A stretch of 64,000 bases of DNA from Asterella californica. Taxonomy: Eukaryota > Streptophyta > Marchantiopsida > Marchantiales > Aytoniaceae. Shown here piece after piece: positions 58,525 through 64,000 of the stretch (positions within the stretch are counted from its first letter, which is position 1; each line of letters begins with the position of its first letter). Location: the NCBI GenBank assembly GCA_036924285.1, contig JAYKYS010000009.1:6448001-6512000 (forward strand), read 5' to 3'. Under the pieces are notes generated by a model. The model searched no databases and was not told where the DNA came from. It was given only the letters and a program-made list of their open reading frames with translations. The position numbers were made by a program, and so were the translations under genes.

Positions 58525-59102
58525 TCACGTCCGTAAGTCATCAAGAAAGGCGATTCGCCGGTCGCTGAATACTTTGTGGAATTGTAGCAATACTCTGCAA
58601 GACTGAGCCACTCTGCTCAAATCATTTTGGTCCGCGCTCACATAATTACTCAAGTATTGGTGCAGAACCGAGTTAACTCGTTCCGTTTGTCCATCCGTTT
58701 CGGGATGAAAAGCGGTACTGAATTTTAACTTAGTTCCCAACTTTTGAAACAAATGTTTTCAAAAGACACTTGTGAACTTAGGTCTCAGTCTGAAATAATA
58801 CTCCGAGGCAATCCATGTGAACGCCACCAAGTATCTAGGAACAACCGAGAAGTCGTGAATGCTGTAGCAGTATCCAAGGTCGATACAAACTTCGCTAGTT
58901 TGTTAAACCGGTCAACTATCACTAAGATTGCATTGTATCTGTTTGAGTCAGACAGAGAGGTGATGAAGTCCATGCTAATGCTTTTCCAAGGTCTGGCTAG
59001 AATCGGCAAAGGATGAAGCAACCCTTGTTTCTTCTCATAAGAAACGCGGTTCGCTTGACATGTTACGCATGTTTTCACAAAGTGGGCGACATCGTCTTTC
59101 AT
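58525..59102 (-). pseudogene. Older chromovirus: integrase core
   Basis: Minus-strand frames give FVKTCVTCQANRVSYEKKQG (the Cys pair of the zinc domain), SISMDFITSLS (first catalytic Asp), YNAILVIVDRFNKLAKF and GLPRSIISD (second Asp). The next frame, from 58752, gives [20 protein letters not shown] with the catalytic Glu. The change of frame at about 58765 is a break between the second Asp and the Glu. The integrase inserts element DNA; this copy is not intact. Confidence 0.85.
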
Positions 59103-59288
59103 GTGGGGTCAATAAAACTTTTTAGCTATCACTGCTAAAGTGGACTTCTCTTCTTTATGGTATGATAAGAGCGCATCATGACATTCTTTGAGCAACTTAG
59201 TCCTAAGTTTCCCTTGTCCCACATAAATTCAACTTTGCTTCAACATGAGTAAGCCATGTCTCAACTGCATGTTATGCAACTTCACTCC

Positions 59289-59775
59289 TCACTTGAGCTG
59301 TTCCAAATACTCCTTCGCTGGATCGTCGTCCATGTAATCTTCACGTATTCGCCTCTCCAACTTTGACTCCTTAGGATACATAGCTCGCAAAATCTGTGTG
59401 AACGATGAAAGATATTCTTCCTTGCGACTCAAGGCGTCAGGAACCACATTGTCCTTTCTCGCTTTGTGGATTAATTCCACATTCATGAGCGCTAAGGTAT
59501 CATGCCACCATAGTTGCTTTGGCGTCATCCGATCTTGTGTCTCGAAGTACTTGAGCGGAATATTATCAGTATACACTTGGGTTTTGTGAAGACTCAAGTA
59601 ATGCCGCCATTTCCTCAAGCAATGAATCACCGCAAACAGTTTCTTCTTGTGAGTCGATCATCGACTCTCCGTCTCAGATAACTTCTTGCTTTCGTACGCT
59701 ACAGGTTTTCCATCCTGCACCAACACTCCGTCAATCGCCTAGTCGCTCGCATCCGTGTGTACCTTGAATGACAGT
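59289..59775 (-). pseudogene. Older chromovirus: RNase H region
   Basis: From about 59770 the minus strand reads KVHTDASD, a stop, AIDGVLVQDGKPVAYESKKL (the first catalytic Asp is in TDAS). The frame from 59630 continues HCLRKWRHYLSLHKTQVYTD (second Asp in YTD) and PDALSRKEEY at the end. RNase H removes the RNA template. Two stops interrupt it. Confidence 0.8.
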
Positions 59776-59932
59776 TTCAAAACTGACGTCTTTGACAAAA
59801 TAGATTTGATCGTCTGAAATGCATCATCCATCTCCTTGGTCCAACTTACCCGTGCGTCTTTGTCCATCCAGTCCAGCGGCTTCGCGATCTTTGAAAACCT
59901 CTTCACATACTTGCGATAGAACTACGCCAATC

Positions 59933-60555
59933 CTAAGAATCGCCGCACCCCTTCACTGTAGTCTGAGGCTCCCAAGTCACAATCGCGTCTACCTTCTGCA
60001 TATCCGAGCCGACTCCTTCTGCACTAATGACATGTCCCAAGAAGTTAATGCGTTCCAAACCAAACTCACTCTTGTCAACGTTGACAAACAACTTATGCTC
60101 CCACAACTTCGTCAACACCACCGTTAGCTGCTCCGCGTGCGACTCCAAGATTTTGGAATAGATCAAGATGTCGTCGATGTAAACAATGACAAACTCATCC
60201 ATCTCCTCGTGAAAAATTATGTTCATCAATTAGTGAACGTCGAAGGGGCGTTGCAGAGTCCAAATGGCATCACAACGAATTCAAACGATCCGTATCTAGT
60301 TCGACAAGCAGTCTTTTCAACATCTGGATCAGCTATCCGGATCTGGTAATATCCTGACTTCAAGTCGATCCTACTAAAGTACTTTGCGCACGCTAGTCTA
60401 TCAAAGAGGTCGTTTATCCTTGACAAAGGATAATTATTCTTCACCGTCACCTTATTGAGTGCACGATAATCTACGTAGAGCCGTAACTTCCCATCCTTTT
60501 TCTTTGCAAAAAGAACTGGGGCTCCATAAGATGACGTAGTGGTTCAAATATATCC
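59933..60555 (-). pseudogene. Older chromovirus: reverse transcriptase, C-terminal part
   Basis: Minus-strand frames read [34 protein letters not shown], and [15 protein letters not shown] 1-base deletion near 60230 follows, then FVIVYIDDILIYSK with the catalytic YIDD and NFLGHVISAEGV. The gene is split from its N-terminal part by the solo LTR at 60560-61875. Confidence 0.88.
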
Positions 60556-60559
60556 CCGT
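60556..60559. other. Target duplication, left copy
   Basis: CCGT directly left of the solo LTR; the same CCGT is at 61876-61879. Confidence 0.65.
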
Positions 60560-61875
60560 TGTCGTGATGTGAATTATTTTACGTTGTAAATAATTCACCT
60601 CTTTGTCAAGCGTTAGTGTCTCTGAGTAGAGTTAGGGCCTCAGAGATGTCGACACTTGAGGATGTTATATATTTTGAGTCTTAGTAGGTTGATTACCATG
60701 TTGATAGGGTTTAAGCTCATGGGTTGTATTTGCGTGTCGTCCATGCACGCTTTCTAGCTGATTTAAGTTATTTTCGGGGCTGCGTGTCGTTTTAGGTAGT
60801 TTAAGTTTTACGCTGGCACTCTAGGGAGCTTGACGTGGTAGCCTATGAGTAAAACTAAGTTGCCACGTCGTTTAGGGTACTAAAGGACAACCAAGTGGAG
60901 CTATGAACTCCCATTGGTCTGTTTTTGTCTTTTGTTAACTCTAAATTTAGAAACAGAGCTCTAGAGTGGAGTTCGAGCTTTTGGTGAGGGATCTTAAAAA
61001 TCTGAGAGCACAGGGAGAGAGATCTCGTCGAGCCAAGCACTGTCAGCGAAAAGTTTGATCGATTTGGAGCAATAAACAAGGAGTTATGGCTGATTGAAGT
61101 TCGATTTGTGTCAGAATTGAAGCACTTCTGTTCAATTTGGGGTTTTGAGTGTCATTTGCAGCAGAATCGAGGAAATCGCTTCAAAACTTCGTGGCTGTGT
61201 TCACTGTCAGCAGGGCTACGACTGTCTCCAAATTTTCATGTCAATTGATTCAGTGAGTAATTCAGGGCGACCGCTGAAGTAGAGGAGGTCCAAAAAGCTC
61301 TCAATCTGGAGCAGCAACTTCAGAGAGCGAGATCTGGAGTTCTGTGTGGAATCAAGAGGCCCAACTTCACAAGAGTGTTCAGCAAGCTGTGTACTGCAAT
61401 TCCTGTAAGAAACTTCGAAATTGATCGAGCCAATCTCCTGTTCTAGGTCGAAATATTTGTCTGGGTACCAGAAACTGCCATAATTTCTCTACTCAGAAAG
61501 TTTCTGTTCATATCTTAGTGCTCTGAATTGATCTGAAGCTGAAATTTCGTATGTGTATCCAGTAGAACCTCATTTACATGTAGGAGGAGTTCTGAGGTCT
61601 GAACCTTCACATATTTCTCAATCCTGAGTGTCAAAGTTCGCCATCTGATCTTATCATTGCTAGCTAAGCCTGAACTTGCTTCGTGAACATGTCAGAAGAG
61701 CCTAGAGACTTATATGAGTGTTTTTCAGTATCACCTTGAGACCTGAAGCCTATCATGTGAGTAAACCAGCCACAGCCAAGAGCCCAACGCTTCCCCGAGT
61801 AGATTGAACACAGCCTTCAAGCTCATATCACAGCCAGAAGGTTCGCCCTTCCCAGGAAGACTCTCAACCCGACAC
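60560..61875 (+). repeat. Solo LTR, 1316 bp, inserted in RT gene
   Basis: It begins TGTCGTGATGTG and ends CAACCCGACA, so the termini TGTCG and CGACA are perfect 5-bp inverted repeats, and CCGT flanks both sides. It interrupts the RT between QLGELLA (minus, near 61890) and SYGAPVLF (near 60530), residues that are adjacent in intact elements. Its 3' end resembles those at 1968 and 10178, which suggests plus orientation. A hairpin with 11-bp arms (60569-60579, 60588-60598) lies near its 5' end. No internal genes, so it is a solo LTR left by recombination between two LTRs. Confidence 0.82.
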
Positions 61876-62353
61876 CGTGCTAATAGCTCACCGAGTTGCC
61901 TTTTCAACTCAAGGAGTTGTACTTGATTGAGTCGATAAGGGGCTTTGGAAGGTGGTTCTGATCTTGGTAAGACCTCAATCTTGTGATCCACCACCCACCT
62001 TGGAGATAAATCAGCAGGTAACTCATCCGTCAAGACATCCTCAAACTCCTTAATCACTTCGTGAAGCACCTCCAGAAGTTTAGTCGCATCCTCTGATGTT
62101 TCCTCTTGTACGCCATCCGTCATCAAATCTGCAACCCGCATCAAACACATGACTTCGTCGTTGAAGTCCATCTGTTTGTCTTTGATCGAATGCACCGCAA
62201 AGTCGTCAATTTTCTGTGCCTTTCAGATCAGCCTCACTCCCAAGTTCCGTCTTTTAACTCTAACGTTCAACCTTAAAGGTTTCCGCCTAAGTTCCACTTC
62301 AAACTTGTCCAAGAAAGTGTTCCCCAATAACAAAGATGGATATCATCCATCTT
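61876..62353 (-). pseudogene. Older chromovirus: protease end and RT N-terminus
   Basis: On the minus strand LLGNTFLDKFEVELRRKPLR at 62330-62270 is the protease C-terminal segment. KIDDFAVHSIKDKQ and a helical linker with EFEDVLTDELPADLSPR follow, then IEVLPRSEPPSKAPYRLNQV and LLELKRQLGELLA, the standard start of gypsy RT. There is one stop near 62223. It ends at the solo LTR on one side and at the younger chromovirus LTR on the other. Confidence 0.87.
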
Positions 62354-62356
62354 TGT
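62332..62356. repeat. Inverted repeat at chromovirus insertion boundary
   Basis: CAAAGATGGAT and ATCCATCTTTG flank a 3-base centre. The right arm overlaps the LTR end, so the fold spans host element and insert and is probably coincidental or reflects target choice. Confidence 0.5.
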
Positions 62357-62415
62357 AAGATGAGGCTCTAGAGTGAACTCAAAACTCGAATGCCCGTGGT
62401 GGTGCATTCGCAGTC

Positions 62416-62423
62416 TTTATATA
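62416..62423 (-). promoter_or_regulatory. TATA box of chromovirus LTR
   Basis: Minus-strand CACTATATAAAGACTG gives TATATAAA, with transcription expected to start near 62390. Confidence 0.6.
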
Positions 62424-62558
62424 GTGAGAGGAATAATACATGATAAGCTTCCGGTCAATGCTGATCTCTCACACTTATCTCTGATGTCGCTTACATGCAG
62501 CCTTAGATCTAGAACAACATCTAGAGGGTTCAGAATGAGCCACGTAAGAGACTCGCTG

Positions 62559-62604
62559 GAAAATTCTAGAAGCTTCTTTCTAGAAACTTCCTTCTGGAAG
62601 TTTC
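62559..62604 (-). promoter_or_regulatory. Heat-shock element cluster in LTR U3
   Basis: On the plus strand GAAaaTTCtaGAAgcTTC (62559-62576) is four perfect alternating nGAAn units. TTCtaGAAacTTC (62578-62590) gives three more and GAAgtTTC (62597-62604) two more. The motif is palindromic, so strand does not matter. Heat-shock factors bind three or more such units. Position upstream of the LTR TATA fits an enhancer. Confidence 0.7.
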
Positions 62605-62759
62605 CCGGCGGACTTTTGGCACACCCGTCTATTGATAGAAGTACTATTTGCTGCATGTGTTCTCCGGCCAACTTAGTCTTAACTAATTCTTATACCAAAG
62701 ACTTCTACCAAACCAATTTCCCCTCTAGTTGATAAGTAGGGCTGTACTTATTACAAACA

Positions 62760-62770
62760 TCTCCACTTTT
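62760..62770 (-). other. Polypurine tract of younger chromovirus
   Basis: Minus-strand AAAAGTGGAGA abuts the LTR start TGTTTG, just after the chromodomain frame ends. Confidence 0.7.
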
Positions 62771-64000
62771 AAGAAGCAACGTCCTCGTTGCTGAACTGCT
62801 GTTCGAAAGCTTTCACTATGAGTGGGACATGTGCAAGATTGGTTGCATGTTCCCATGTTGCTTCATGTAATGGATAGCCTTTCCATTTTATCAAATAATC
62901 TACCCGTTGATGACGAGTCTCACGAACACGTTTCTTTAAGATGTATTCCACTTCAAACTCTTCCTCGTCATCGATAATTTGAGGGAGAGGTCGTGACTCT
63001 TGCGAATTACCAAATTGAGAAGGTCGTGGTGTATATCGCCGTAATAAAGACACATGAAAAACCGGATGAATCTTGATGTGGGGTGGAAGTTTGAGTTGAT
63101 ATGCCACTGCTCCAATTCTACGGACAACAGAGAAAGGTCCGATGAAGCGAGGGTTGAATTTATGACTGCCGATCAAAGTAAGGTTGGTTGTGGATAACCA
63201 AACTTGATCACCAATTGTGAACTCTTCATGCCGATGGTGTCCATCGACATATTGCTTTTGTCGATTCTAAGCAATTTGTAGTTTCACCTTAGCTTTTTCC
63301 ACTCCTTGTTGAATTCGTGCAAAGAATTCATTGACAACATCCACTTTGGTGTTGACTGACGACGCCGTGTCGAACCATGTCAAAATTGCTGGTGTGAGAG
63401 GATGTTCGCCGTACATGAGATAAAAAGACGTTTCACGAGTAGATGCATTGAGGGAGTTGTTGTAGGTAAATTCTACCAAAGGGAGTAAGGTGTCCCACTT
63501 CGCTTGCTCCTCCAGAGTAAAGGCTCATAGCATGTCTTATGCGATTGGCTCTTTCAGTTTGTCCATCGGTTTGTGGGTGATAAGCAATAGACATGACAAG
63601 TTTGGTCTTGAAAAGACCAAATAGAGTTCTCCAAAACAGGCTAGTAAACTGAGGACCTCTATCTGTTATAAGCACCCGCGATAGACCGTGCTGAGCAAAA
63701 ATGGTGTTCAAATATCACTGAGCAAGTTGCGGTGCTGAGACATCTTTCATGGTTGGTCGGAGGTGGATCATCTTGCTGAGCTTATCGACGAAGACGACTA
63801 TGGAGTCAAAACCTGAGCTGGTCATGGGTAGTTCACACACTAAGTCCATACTAACATGTTCCCAACGTTTGGAAGGGATCGGGAGGGGTTGAAGAAGACC
63901 AAAGGATGTTTGATTTGTAGCCTTATTTTGTTGACACATTGCACAACTCCGAGTGTATACTGCAACATCCTTTGTCATCTTAGACCAATAGAACACTCGT
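62769..64000 (-). mobile_element. Younger chromovirus: integrase and chromodomain (5' part outside window)
   Basis: The minus strand reads from the window edge: RSCAMCQQNK (zinc domain Cys pair), SMDLVCELP (first Asp), [15 protein letters not shown] (second Asp) and [17 protein letters not shown] (Glu). Then come [52 protein letters not shown] and a C-terminal chromodomain (VDYLIKWKGYPLHEATWEHA) with its aromatic cage residues. Defects are few: a TGA near 63713, a frameshift near 63530 and a TAG near 63266. It is thus much better preserved than its host element. RT and gag would lie beyond 64000. Confidence 0.9.

Larger units (their letters stand above)
62354..62759 (-). repeat. 3' LTR of younger chromovirus, 406 bp
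   Basis: In minus reading it starts TGTTTGTAA at 62759, right after the tract AAAAGTGGAGA, and ends ATCTTACA at 62354. It holds a TATA box (62423-62416) and, 135-190 bp upstream of it, a cluster of heat-shock elements. It is inserted in the protease region of the older chromovirus. The other LTR lies beyond the window, so divergence cannot be measured. Confidence 0.8.

Noticed and set aside
58744..60349. Plus-strand frames of 63-102 codons
   Set aside because: They are antisense shadows of the minus-strand chromovirus pol.

Overview
This window looks like repeat-rich nuclear DNA of a land plant. The evidence is a tandem pair of MIR529-type microRNA hairpins, a plant-type split tafazzin gene with GT-AG introns, and several Ty1/copia and Ty3/gypsy (chromovirus) retroelements with plant-style LTRs, polypurine tracts and TATA boxes. 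miR529 is typical of bryophytes and monocots. Together with the compact introns and the mixed GC, it makes a seed-free plant (bryophyte grade) my best guess, but the species cannot be told from the sequence alone. No bacterial operons, CRISPR arrays or phage genes are present. Most of the DNA is intergenic or repeat-derived.

Layout. 1-1968: 3' part of a long LTR-like sequence. 2480-5245: diverged tandem repeat. 6345-8083: broken copia pol joined to the tail of a gypsy pol. 8130-10178: a roughly 2 kb LTR holding a 223-bp hAT-like MITE and minisatellites. 10183-31000: repeats, AT-rich DNA, a copia gag remnant (about 26 kb) and a palindromic minisatellite (28.5-31.1 kb). 31375-32666: three perfect hairpins around a stretch with unusual open frames. 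37337-37633: two MIR529 hairpins on the minus strand, with a TATA box near 38200. 41860-46770: decayed gypsy gag-protease and an LTR pair with a very short internal region, all minus strand. 48297-52739: tafazzin gene, minus strand, five recognised coding exons. 56117-64000: nested chromoviruses on the minus strand. An older element (3' LTR to protease) is split by a 1316-bp solo LTR with a TSD and by a younger chromovirus. The younger one's 406-bp LTR carries a cluster of heat-shock elements.

Two loci look functional for the host. The first is the MIR529 pair, expected to target SBP-box (SPL) transcription factor mRNAs. The second is the tafazzin-type acyltransferase, expected to act in phospholipid (cardiolipin or lyso-PE) acyl remodelling. 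Nothing in the sequence links the two. The rest records successive transposon insertions whose order can partly be read from nesting.
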